Assembly: GCA_007133745.1 (NCBI GenBank)
Contig: SLMC01000240.1
Coordinates: 1-11,296, forward strand
Source of the DNA: Kiritimatiellia bacterium
GTDB taxonomy: Bacteria; Verrucomicrobiota; Kiritimatiellia; UBA8416; SLMC01
Length of the DNA stretch: 11,296 nt
Direction: 5' to 3'
This document shows, piece by piece, positions 1 to 5,345 of the stretch; the first letter of the stretch is position 1, and the number at the start of each line of letters is the position of its first letter. A program made the translations under genes and the position numbers. Under the pieces are notes generated by a model. The model was not told where the DNA came from, did no database searches, and saw only the letters and a list, made by a program, of their open reading frames with translations.

Positions 1-134
1 ACCACCCGAACGAAAACCATTTTCCTGCAAACGGTCATGCGACTATTCCATATCCGTCTCGATCTGTCCAACAGGAAAAGCAAAAGGCTCTTCCGCAGAA
101 TCTGTGGGTCAACTCGGTCTCTTATTCGAAGCTC

Positions 135-166
135 GGTTGACAACCTGTTGACAACCTGTTGGCACA
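135..166 (+). repeat. 11-bp tandem repeat upstream of dnaA
   Basis: GTTGACAACCT occurs twice head to tail (136-146, 147-157), followed by a degenerate third copy starting GTTGGCACA (158-166). The first copy with its preceding G forms the 11-bp palindrome GGTTGACAACC, so each unit looks like a dyad site for a DNA-binding protein. A reverse copy of the core (TGTCAAC) lies at 1888-1894 in the dnaA-dnaN spacer. Its place upstream of dnaA fits an operator or an origin element, but that is inference. Confidence 0.55.
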
Positions 167-285
167 TTCCGTTTTTTTTTCCTTGTTTTTTCACACGGCA
201 TAGTGTGCACTGTTCACCGGTTGCAAAAAACCGATTTTGGATTTGTTGTTTTGCCGGAACGTTCCCGAGCCGTTCCGTTTTTTTT

Positions 286-290
286 GGAGG
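286..290 (+). promoter_or_regulatory. dnaA ribosome binding site
   Basis: GGAGG lies 7 nt before the GTG at 298. It fixes the dnaA start there rather than at the upstream in-frame ATG at 37, which has no such site and would add a non-homologous leader. Confidence 0.75.
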
Positions 291-297
291 CGCGACA

Positions 298-1644
298 GTG
301 AGCGAATTGCAAGCGGTCGATTTGTGGAACAAGGCATGCCGAAACCTGCAAGACGTACTTCGTAAGGACGTGTATTCCCGGTGGATCTCCGTGATCAAAC
401 CCTTGTCTCTCGAAAACGGCACACTGACATTGGGCGTAGACAACGATTTCTACCAGACATGGCTGGTCGACAACTATCTGCCGCTGATCAAAACCGCCCT
501 GGCCGCCGTGCATCCCGATCCCGTTCATATCGATTTTTCCGTTTGCTGTTCCGAAAAACTGCCGGAAACGCCGCCGCCCAAAAGGAAAATTCACGCGCGC
601 GAACGGCTGCCCCGAAAACCTGCGCCTTCGCTCAACCCGAAATACGTGTTCGATGAATTCATTGTCGGCCCGTGCAACAGCTTCGTTCATGCCGCCTCGC
701 TGGCCGTTGCTCAATCGCCTTCCAAAGCCTATAATCCTCTTTTTATTTACGGCGGTACCGCGCTGGGAAAAACGCATATTATGCAGGCCATCGGACACCA
801 CGTATTCTCCGCCATGGGCAAGACGGTCTGCTATATTTCCTCCGAAACCTTGATGAACGAGTATATCGAGGCGTTGCGCAGCCAGACACTGGCGCAATTC
901 CGCCGGAACTATCGGACGACCGACCTGCTGCTGATCGACGACATTCATTTCCTGGCCGGCAAGGAACGGCTTCAGGAAGAGTTTTTCCATACGTTCAACG
1001 CCTTGTTCGACGCCCACAAGCAAATTGTCATGACCAGCGACAGACCGGCCTGCGAAATCGCCGGTCTTGAACAGCGCCTTGTTTCCCGATTCGAGTGGGG
1101 CATTGTGACCGAACTGGAACCGCCGGATCTCGAGACGCGTCTGGCCATTCTTCGCCACAAGCAAAAACAGGCCGACATCGCCATTGCCGACGACTTGCTT
1201 ATGTTCATCGCCCAGCATGTCCGCTCCAATATTCGCCGACTGGAAGGCGCCTTGATTCGCGCCGTATCCTACATGTCGCTGACCGGTCGGGATCTGACGC
1301 TTGACGCCCTGAAGTATTTGCTGCGCGACACCCTCGAAAACGAACAGCAGGAGGCGCTTTCGTTCGATATCATTCAAAAAACGGTCGCCGAGCACTACGA
1401 TATTCGTTTGGCTGACATGACCAGCAAGCGCCGACCGCGGTCCGTGTCCGTTCCGCGTCAAGTCGCCATGTACCTGTGCCGTCGCGCCACATCTTCGTCC
1501 TTGCCGGAAATCGCATCGGCTTTCGGCAAAACCCATGCCACCGTGCTGCATGCCTGTCGGTCCGTGGATTCCCGCATGGATGTGGACGCTCATTTGAAGG
1601 AAAACGTTGGATCCATAGTCAAGAAACTCGGTATCCGTCTTTGA
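298..1644 (+). CDS. dnaA: Chromosomal replication initiator protein DnaA
   Basis: DnaA binds DnaA boxes at oriC, forms an ATP-dependent filament, melts the origin and recruits the helicase. From the GTG at 298 the product is 448 aa, normal for the family. Domain I (about 1-80) has the expected W, F and Y residues; a short linker follows. The AAA+ domain (about 113-330) has Walker A GGTALGKT (152-159), Walker B LLLIDD (210-215), sensor 1 TSDRP (246-250), the arginine-finger segment SRF (263-265) and sensor 2 NIRRLEGAL (311-319). The helix-turn-helix domain IV ends with the signature IASAFGKTHATVLHAC (405-420). Two oddities: the Walker A usually reads GGVGLGKT, so A155 replaces a glycine, although GxxxxGKT still holds; and the signature has H-A-T-V, where H-[ST]-T-V is common. 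dnaN lies downstream across a likely origin. Identity is very secure. Confidence 0.97.
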   Translation: MSELQAVDLWNKACRNLQDVLRKDVYSRWISVIKPLSLENGTLTLGVDNDFYQTWLVDNYLPLIKTALAAVHPDPVHIDFSVCCSEKLPETPPPKRKIHARERLPRKPAPSLNPKYVFDEFIVGPCNSFVHAASLAVAQSPSKAYNPLFIYGGTALGKTHIMQAIGHHVFSAMGKTVCYISSETLMNEYIEALRSQTLAQFRRNYRTTDLLLIDDIHFLAGKERLQEEFFHTFNALFDAHKQIVMTSDRPACEIAGLEQRLVSRFEWGIVTELEPPDLETRLAILRHKQKQADIAIADDLLMFIAQHVRSNIRRLEGALIRAVSYMSLTGRDLTLDALKYLLRDTLENEQQEALSFDIIQKTVAEHYDIRLADMTSKRRPRSVSVPRQVAMYLCRRATSSSLPEIASAFGKTHATVLHACRSVDSRMDVDAHLKENVGSIVKKLGIRL

Positions 1645-1944
1645 AATTTTTCAGTTTACCTTATGCGATTTCTTTGTTAATAAACATTTATAACTCCCCG
1701 CTTAATCTTAAAAAAATATTTTCCGCATTTCGATCAACAGGCTCGCGCGCATGACCGATCAGGTTATAGACAGGCCGTACCCCGAGCTAAAGGGCGCAGG
1801 AAGCACGATCGACATGTTATGAACGTTATGGACAACCATAATACTACTGCTTATTTATATGTTATACGAAAAAATATTCTTAGACTGTGTCAACAACGTC
1901 TATTCGCATGCCATAGACATGCTTAACATCCCGGGAGGATTGTC
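1645..1944. other. Candidate replication origin (oriC), dnaA-dnaN spacer
   Basis: This 300-bp gene-free spacer is far more AT-rich than the genes beside it, above all at 1640-1730 and 1840-1885, as expected for a DNA-unwinding element. It holds 9-mers close to the DnaA box TTATNCACA: TTATAGACA (1764-1772) and TTATGGACA (1826-1834), each with one mismatch (G for C at position 6). TTATGAACG (1817-1825), directly abutting the latter, and TTATACGAA (1862-1870) are weaker. CCATAGACA (1911-1919) is related to the first two. No perfect consensus box is present. The position between dnaA and dnaN is a known oriC site in many bacteria. The origin call is inference from position, AT content and near-boxes; GC skew would test it. 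Confidence 0.5.
1898..1922 (+). promoter_or_regulatory. Small inverted repeats just before the dnaN RBS
   Basis: GTCTAT (1898-1903) can pair with ATAGAC (1913-1918) across a 9-nt loop. The alternative arms GCATG (1907-1911) and CATGC (1918-1922) overlap this pairing, so only one can form. Both stems are short, and they sit about 10 nt before the dnaN GGGAGG. They could be a leader hairpin or a protein site, or chance. Confidence 0.2.
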
Positions 1945-3039
1945 ATGAAAGTAAAGGTTGAAAGAACGGCCTTGATTGCCGGTTTGCAAGTCGTGCAAAA
2001 CGTTGTGAGCCTCCGCAGCACGCTTCCTATCCTCTACAATGTACTGATCGAAGCCGAAAAGGATTGCTTGACGTTGACGACGACGGATTTGGACATGAGC
2101 GTGCGATGCATTGTCAAGGCGGACATCGAAAAAACCGGCGCCACTACGCTGCCGGCGCGCCGCTTGTTCAATATTATTCGCGAATTGGGCGATACCCACG
2201 TGGAACTTAAGCTTGAAGACAATCACAGCACGAGCGTGTCGTGCGGATCGTCGTTTTTCAAGATCATGGGCATGTCCAACGAGGATTTTCCGCCTATGGC
2301 GGCGCCAGAGGGAAAAAGCGGCTATCGCATGGAACAAGCCGCGTTCAAGGAAATGCTGCGCAAGACCCATTATGCCGCATCGACCGAGGAAACGCGCTAT
2401 ATTCTCAACGGCGTACTCATGAGTTTCAAGGACGGAAAATTGACGATGGTCGCCACCGACGGCCGACGTTTGGCGCTGGTCGAACAGGAACTGGATTTTC
2501 CCAAGGAAGCCGAAACGGACATGGTCTTGCCGTCCAAAGCCGTAAACGAATTGCTTCACACGTTGAGCGGCGAAGGAGAATTGAACATTTTTGGCGAGAA
2601 AAATCGGATGGTTTTCGAGTTCAACAACATTGTCATGTCCACAAAACTGATCGAAGGCAGCTATCCGAACTATCGGCAGGTGATTCCGCCGGAATGCGAT
2701 GAACGCATCGCCGTGGATCGCGAAGGCTTGCTTATGGCGTTGCGGCGCGTATCGCTGGTCACCACGGACAAGTCCAACGCGACGAAACTGACCTTTGCCA
2801 AGAACAAGCTGGTGGTGACCACCACGACCCCGGATGTCGGCGAAGCGCGCGAATCGGTGCCCATCAAATACGCCGGCAAGCAAATTTCAGTGGCGTTCAA
2901 TCCGGAATACGTCATGGATCCGCTGAAGAATCTTAGCAACGACGAACTCTACTTCGAGCTGACCGACGATCTCAGTCCAGGCGTGGTCAAATGCGACATG
3001 CCGTTTCTCTACGTGCTGATGCCCATCAGAATATCTTAA
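1945..3039 (+). CDS. dnaN: DNA polymerase III beta subunit (sliding clamp)
   Basis: DnaN forms the dimeric ring that holds the replicative polymerase and other clamp-binding proteins on DNA. The 364-aa product has the usual length for the three repeated clamp domains (roughly 1-120, 121-245, 246-364). Visible family motifs include TLPILYNVLIEA near 25-36, the domain 2 segment TRYILNGVLM followed by VATDGRRLAL, the SYPNYRQVIP segment, and the C-terminal YVLMPIRIS. The usual ending is close to YVIMPMRL, part of the site that meets partner peptides. GGGAGG (1933-1938) sits 6 nt before the ATG. It follows dnaA in the classic order, but recF and gyrB do not come next: a tRNA-Gln starts 17 bp after the stop and may share the transcript. 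Confidence 0.96.
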   Translation: MKVKVERTALIAGLQVVQNVVSLRSTLPILYNVLIEAEKDCLTLTTTDLDMSVRCIVKADIEKTGATTLPARRLFNIIRELGDTHVELKLEDNHSTSVSCGSSFFKIMGMSNEDFPPMAAPEGKSGYRMEQAAFKEMLRKTHYAASTEETRYILNGVLMSFKDGKLTMVATDGRRLALVEQELDFPKEAETDMVLPSKAVNELLHTLSGEGELNIFGEKNRMVFEFNNIVMSTKLIEGSYPNYRQVIPPECDERIAVDREGLLMALRRVSLVTTDKSNATKLTFAKNKLVVTTTTPDVGEARESVPIKYAGKQISVAFNPEYVMDPLKNLSNDELYFELTDDLSPGVVKCDMPFLYVLMPIRIS

Positions 3040-3056
3040 GGCGCTAATTTTGCTTT

Positions 3057-3130
3057 TGCCCGATGGTGTAATGGTAGCACAACAGATTCTGGATCTGTTT
3101 GTCATGGTTCGAGTCCATGTCGGGCAACCA
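3057..3130 (+). tRNA. tRNA-Gln (anticodon CUG)
   Basis: This is a complete 74-nt cloverleaf with encoded CCA. The acceptor stem TGCCCGA (3057-3063) pairs with TCGGGCA (3120-3126), followed by discriminator A (3127) and CCA (3128-3130). The anticodon stem ACAGA/TCTGT (3082-3086, 3094-3098) encloses the loop TTCTGGA, giving anticodon CTG (3089-3091), which reads CAG. The T-arm is CATGG-TTCGAGT-CCATG. The U1-A72 pair is typical of bacterial tRNA-Gln. Its first 25 nt are identical to the second glutamine tRNA at 11060. It lies 17 bp after dnaN with no terminator between, so processing from a dnaN transcript is possible. Confidence 0.95.
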
Positions 3131-3165
3131 TTTAAGGTTCGCATGGAGCGCTTTCCGTTCAGTAG

Positions 3166-3357
3166 CATCCCATAACGCTGGGAATGATGGAATATTGGAA
3201 AATTGGAATGTTGTAAACCCTTGACAGCCAGTGGTCGGATCTTTTTCTTCCGTTTGCCGGTCGCGCAATGCGTTGCATAATTTCCGACGGAAGAAATCGC
3301 CGTTTTGGCTTGCTATCATTGTTCCAACATTCCCCCATTCCATTATTCCATGGGATG
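3166..3357. repeat. ~190-bp imperfect palindrome with inverted period-8 repeat arrays
   Basis: The ends are an 8-bp inverted repeat, CATCCCAT (3166-3173) and ATGGGATG (3350-3357). Inside, the left arm (3180-3213) carries about four 8-bp units of the form TGGAATNN: GGGAATGA, TGGAATAT, TGGAAAAT, TGGAATGT. The right arm (about 3317-3351) carries the same kind of units on the other strand: TGGAATAA, TGGAATGG, GGGAATGT, TGGAACAA. Near the centre a perfect 10-bp inverted repeat, TTTCTTCCGT and ACGGAAGAAA (about 3243-3298), flanks a loop with GCAATGCGTTGC. The whole can fold as one long nested hairpin. No ORF or transposase is present. It could be a MITE-like or REP-like element; the type is not known to me. 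It sits between tRNA-Gln and the URO-D gene. Confidence 0.7.
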
Positions 3358-3394
3358 ACAGTGTTTTCCGTTAGGAGTTCTGCGTCGCGCGAAA

Positions 3395-3400
3395 GAGGAG
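3395..3400 (+). promoter_or_regulatory. RBS that sets the URO-D gene start
   Basis: GAGGAG lies 8 nt before the ATG at 3409. Two nearer ATGs (3401, 3404) are out of frame. Earlier in-frame ATGs (3268, 3345) fall in or at the edge of the palindromic repeat and would add a non-homologous N-terminus. Confidence 0.7.
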
Positions 3401-3408
3401 ATGATGCC

Positions 3409-4584
3409 ATGACAGTATCGCCATCGTCGGTTATTCGACAGCCAGCCAATCCGGCCCAGCGCGCCCGGCCCGGCGCCTATACCCCCCGCGAACGCCTGAT
3501 GCGCGTGTTGCGACACGAAAAAACCGACCGACTCCCCATTTCGCCTTGCGGTCTGAGCCCGTACACCTGGCATGTCGATTTTCCGGATTATCATCCCATT
3601 CTGGATGTGGCGGAAAAGCATTGCGAATTTCTGTGCAAGTTCGGAATCGCAGATGGATATGGTCTTTCCGAATCTGACGGCTGGTCCATGAAAACAGAGA
3701 AGGATGAACAGGGCGACCGCAAAATTCAGAGAACCGAACTGCAAACGCCAAAAGGTACGCTAATCCAGACGCGTGTTCACGACCGAGCCGTGGGCAGTTG
3801 GGCTTCGTCCAAAAGCTTTGTGAACGATATGGACGATCTTAACGCTCGCGACAGTTTGCCTTTCGAACCGCTTGAAGCCCGGTTGGACGGCATACGGGAA
3901 TTCGACGCGCGTATCGGCGAAGCTGGATTGGTCTATTGCAGCGGCATAAAAAACGCCTTGCTGAACGCCTGCTGGGGCATGAGCGAGGAGTTCCGAACCG
4001 TCTTTTGCTTTACCGAACAGGAACGGCTGCGGCGTATGGTCGATACGGCTCAGGAGCGGCTGCTCGACTATGTCACGCGGCTGCTCGACGTCGGCGCGGG
4101 ACCTGTCTTCCGGTGGTATGCGATCGAGGATTTCGTGGAACCCATGATGCCGCCCAGCTTCGTGGACGAATTCATCGTTCCGTACGATCGTGAAATCGTC
4201 AAGCTCATCCATGATCGGGGCGGCAGGGTGGTCATGCATTGCCATGGGCGGCTCGGCGCGCAGATCGAACGGATGCTGGCCATTGGCGTCGATGGTGTCG
4301 ATTGCGCTGAAAGTCCGCCGCAAAACGATATCGATTTGGCCGGCATGATCGAAAAAGCCGACGGTCGCATGGTGATATGGGGCTATATCCAGTACGAAGA
4401 CCTGGCGCGCAAAACGGGCGACGAAATCGAGACCATGGTGCGGAAAGCGGTCGAGGCGGGCGGAACCGAAGGGCGCTACATTCTAAGTCAGGCGGCCAGC
4501 CCCTGGACCGCCGAGATCGATGCGCGCACGCGCGACAATTGGATACGCATGATCGAGGCCGGCGCCAAGTACGGCGGCCATTAA
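3409..4584 (+). CDS. Uroporphyrinogen decarboxylase superfamily protein (URO-D/MtaA-like)
   Basis: The 391-aa product belongs to the URO-D fold, which covers haem-pathway HemE and corrinoid or coenzyme M methyltransferases such as MtaA and CmuA. Support comes from the N-terminal RERLMRVLRHEKTDRLPI (27-44), the SGIKNALLNACWG segment (178-190), VVMHCHGRLG (274-283) followed by a GVDGVDCAESPP turn (293-304), and a late GRYILSQAASPW (355-366). In zinc-binding methyltransferase members, the middle motif is H-x-C-G and a third cysteine comes near the C-terminus. Here the motif reads H277-C-H279-G, and alanines stand where the late cysteine is expected. It is therefore probably neither true HemE, which is shorter and has different motifs, nor a standard MtaA. 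A corrinoid methyltransferase or unknown metabolic role is possible; the substrate cannot be read. No corrinoid protein or haem gene is adjacent. The family is secure, the function is not. Confidence 0.85.
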   Translation: MTVSPSSVIRQPANPAQRARPGAYTPRERLMRVLRHEKTDRLPISPCGLSPYTWHVDFPDYHPILDVAEKHCEFLCKFGIADGYGLSESDGWSMKTEKDEQGDRKIQRTELQTPKGTLIQTRVHDRAVGSWASSKSFVNDMDDLNARDSLPFEPLEARLDGIREFDARIGEAGLVYCSGIKNALLNACWGMSEEFRTVFCFTEQERLRRMVDTAQERLLDYVTRLLDVGAGPVFRWYAIEDFVEPMMPPSFVDEFIVPYDREIVKLIHDRGGRVVMHCHGRLGAQIERMLAIGVDGVDCAESPPQNDIDLAGMIEKADGRMVIWGYIQYEDLARKTGDEIETMVRKAVEAGGTEGRYILSQAASPWTAEIDARTRDNWIRMIEAGAKYGGH

Positions 4585-4617
4585 AGCCTTACGGCCTTAG
4601 TTATCCCATCGTTTCTT

Positions 4618-4644
4618 CGCGGCGAAGCCGCGCGGCGGGCTTTT
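4618..4644 (+). terminator. Possible terminator of the URO-D gene
   Basis: CGCGGC-GAA-GCCGCG (4618-4632) forms a tight stem. An alternative stem, AAGCCGC (4625-4631) with GC/GGCTT (4635-4642, one bulged G), runs straight into TTTT (4641-4644). The T-run is short, so Rho-independent ending is only plausible. Confidence 0.35.
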
Positions 4645-4652
4645 AGTGCCTT

Positions 4653-4698
4653 AATCACGCCGTCCTGCCGAAAAAAACAAGAAATAGGAGGCGTGATT
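4653..4698. repeat. 13-bp inverted repeat (hairpin)
   Basis: AATCACGCC (4653-4661) pairs with GGCGTGATT (4690-4698). After one unpaired G (4662), TCCT (4663-4666) pairs with AGGA (4686-4689). The loop is A-rich. There is no T-run on either side, so it is not a typical terminator. It ends exactly where the next inverted repeat begins. Confidence 0.55.
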
Positions 4699-4763
4699 GT
4701 TTGTGAGTGTGTGGGTGAAAACTCACATACTCACAAACCCACATACCCACATACCCACACACT
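4699..4763. repeat. Inverted period-8 GT-rich repeat array
   Basis: GTTTGTGAGTGTGTG (4699-4713) pairs with CACATACTCACAAAC (4724-4738), with one G-T position in 15. On the plus strand the left arm holds two 8-bp units, TTTGTGAG and TGTGTGGG (4700-4715). On the minus strand, reading back from 4762, there are five: TGTGTGGG, TATGTGGG, TATGTGGG, TTTGTGAG, TATGTGAG. The layout of octamer units in opposite directions around a short spacer copies that of the element at 3166-3357, with a different octamer. Confidence 0.65.
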
Positions 4764-4769
4764 TGGGTT

Positions 4770-4785
4770 GCGGGCGCAAGCCCGC
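4770..4785. repeat. GCGGGC-N4-GCCCGC hairpin, copy 1
   Basis: GCGGGC, loop GCAA, GCCCGC. It abuts the stop codon of the minus-strand coiled-coil gene (TTA at 4787-4789). On the plus strand the loop is a GNRA tetraloop. The same stem with a different loop recurs at 7868-7883, and both copies extend to TGCGGGC...AGCCCGCCT in the matching orientation. Confidence 0.5.
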
Positions 4786-4786
4786 C

Positions 4787-5257
4787 TTAACTCTTTTGTT
4801 CCGCGTATCGCTTCAAGAGGGCTTCGAGTCTTTTATGCTCGGCTTTGTACCGCGCCAACTTGTTCATGCGGTCGGCGGCGTCGGGATCCTCCGCAAGCGT
4901 TCTTTCAACGACAGCCTGATAGCTCTCCTGCGCCGAGATTATTTTTTGGCGGGCTTCCGCCAGTTGCGGGCCGCCGGCGCTCTTTCCGGCGGCCACGAGC
5001 TTTTGATAGGCCTGCTGCGCCTCCTGCATGGCTTCGCGGGCTTCCTCCGCTTTCGGCTGTTTGCGTGCTCTTTCGCGCTCCAAATGGAGCGTGCGCTCTA
5101 TCTTTTCAATGAGGCTCTTCAGTTCGTTTCGTCTCTGGAAAAGAACCAGCACATCCTGGTTTCCGTCCTGCGGTCTCCGTCCTTCCGCATCCATAGGCGT
5201 CCGAAACAGAACCAGTATTCCCGCCAAGAGGACCCAACAAACGAGTTTTCGGTTCAT
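4787..5257 (-). CDS. Small exported coiled-coil protein of unknown function
   Basis: I do not recognise a family. I place the start at the ATG at 5257 because AAGGAAAGG (5273-5265) precedes it by 7 nt and because the product then opens with a signal sequence: MNRK, then hydrophobic residues about 5-18 (LVCWVLLAGILVLF), then a likely cleavage zone near PMDAEG (21-26). No lipobox cysteine follows the hydrophobic core. The longer frame back to 5518 overlaps rdgB and reads as its shadow. The 156-aa product has a mature part that is strongly helical and charged: residues 40-90 and 98-155 are rich in E, K, R, Q, A and L with heptad-like spacing, broken by a Gly/Ser/Pro stretch near 91-98. It is probably periplasmic or envelope-associated. 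It lies 88 nt after rdgB on the same strand, so it may be last in that operon or have its own promoter. Confidence 0.7.
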   Translation of the reverse strand: MNRKLVCWVLLAGILVLFRTPMDAEGRRPQDGNQDVLVLFQRRNELKSLIEKIERTLHLERERARKQPKAEEAREAMQEAQQAYQKLVAAGKSAGGPQLAEARQKIISAQESYQAVVERTLAEDPDAADRMNKLARYKAEHKRLEALLKRYAEQKS

Positions 5258-5306
5258 GACGAAACCTTTCCTTTTGACATAGAGTCTGCGAAAACAATTG
5301 AAACGC

Positions 5307-5335
5307 ATAGTGCCACAAACGCGCCCTGTTGTCAA
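5307..5335 (-). promoter_or_regulatory. Weak promoter candidate for the coiled-coil gene
   Basis: On the minus strand a perfect -35, TTGACA (5335-5330), is followed 17 nt later by CACTAT (5312-5307), a poor -10 that matches TATAAT in three places. The -35 lies in the loop of the hairpin after rdgB. The support is weak. Confidence 0.2.
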
Positions 5336-5345
5336 GCGCGTTGTG
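5314..5345 (-). terminator. Hairpin directly after the rdgB stop codon
   Basis: On the minus strand, CACAACGCG (5345-5337) starts right after the rdgB stop and pairs with CGCGTTTGTG (5323-5314) with one bulged base and a 13-nt loop. No T-run follows, so it is more likely a processing or partial-termination hairpin than a strong terminator. Confidence 0.3.

Larger units (their letters stand above)
1..297. other. dnaA upstream region, non-coding
   Basis: No convincing gene lies here. The dnaA frame stays open back to an ATG at 37, but the translation before 298 is low-complexity (Phe/Cys-rich, from T-runs) and unlike DnaA, so I treat it as leader. The stretch holds an 11-bp tandem repeat (136-157), T-runs near 171-180 and 186-191, and one 9-mer, TTTTTCACA at 187-195, that is one base from the consensus DnaA box TTATNCACA. 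I could not find a good sigma-70 promoter: the TTGACA hexamers inside the tandem repeat have no matching -10 at normal spacing. Confidence 0.6.
4585..4786. other. Hairpin-rich spacer between convergent genes
   Basis: This 202-bp spacer separates the URO-D gene (+) from the coiled-coil gene (-). It carries no gene, but four hairpin-forming units lie almost end to end: a GC-rich stem with a short T-run (4618-4644), a 13-bp stem (4653-4698), a 15-bp GT-rich stem with period-8 repeats (4699-4763), and a GCAA-loop stem (4770-4785). Some may end transcription from either side; the others look like repeat elements. Confidence 0.7.

Noticed and set aside
37..297. In-frame extension of dnaA to an ATG at 37
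   Set aside because: The added residues are low-complexity and unlike DnaA domain I, and GGAGG supports the GTG at 298.
214..1593. Long minus-strand open frame across dnaA (459 codons)
   Set aside because: It mirrors dnaA codons, shows no recognisable motif and lacks independent support; a shadow of a real gene.
3057..3130. tRNA-associated integrated element (att site) after tRNA-Gln
   Set aside because: I found no integrase and no duplicated tRNA 3' end nearby; the similar 3' end at 11123-11133 belongs to a complete tRNA.
3221..3226. Perfect TTGACA upstream of the URO-D gene
   Set aside because: No acceptable -10 lies 16-18 nt downstream, so I do not call a promoter.
3181..3352. CRISPR-like repeat array
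   Set aside because: Units are 8 bp, contiguous without spacers, degenerate and inverted; no cas genes are present.
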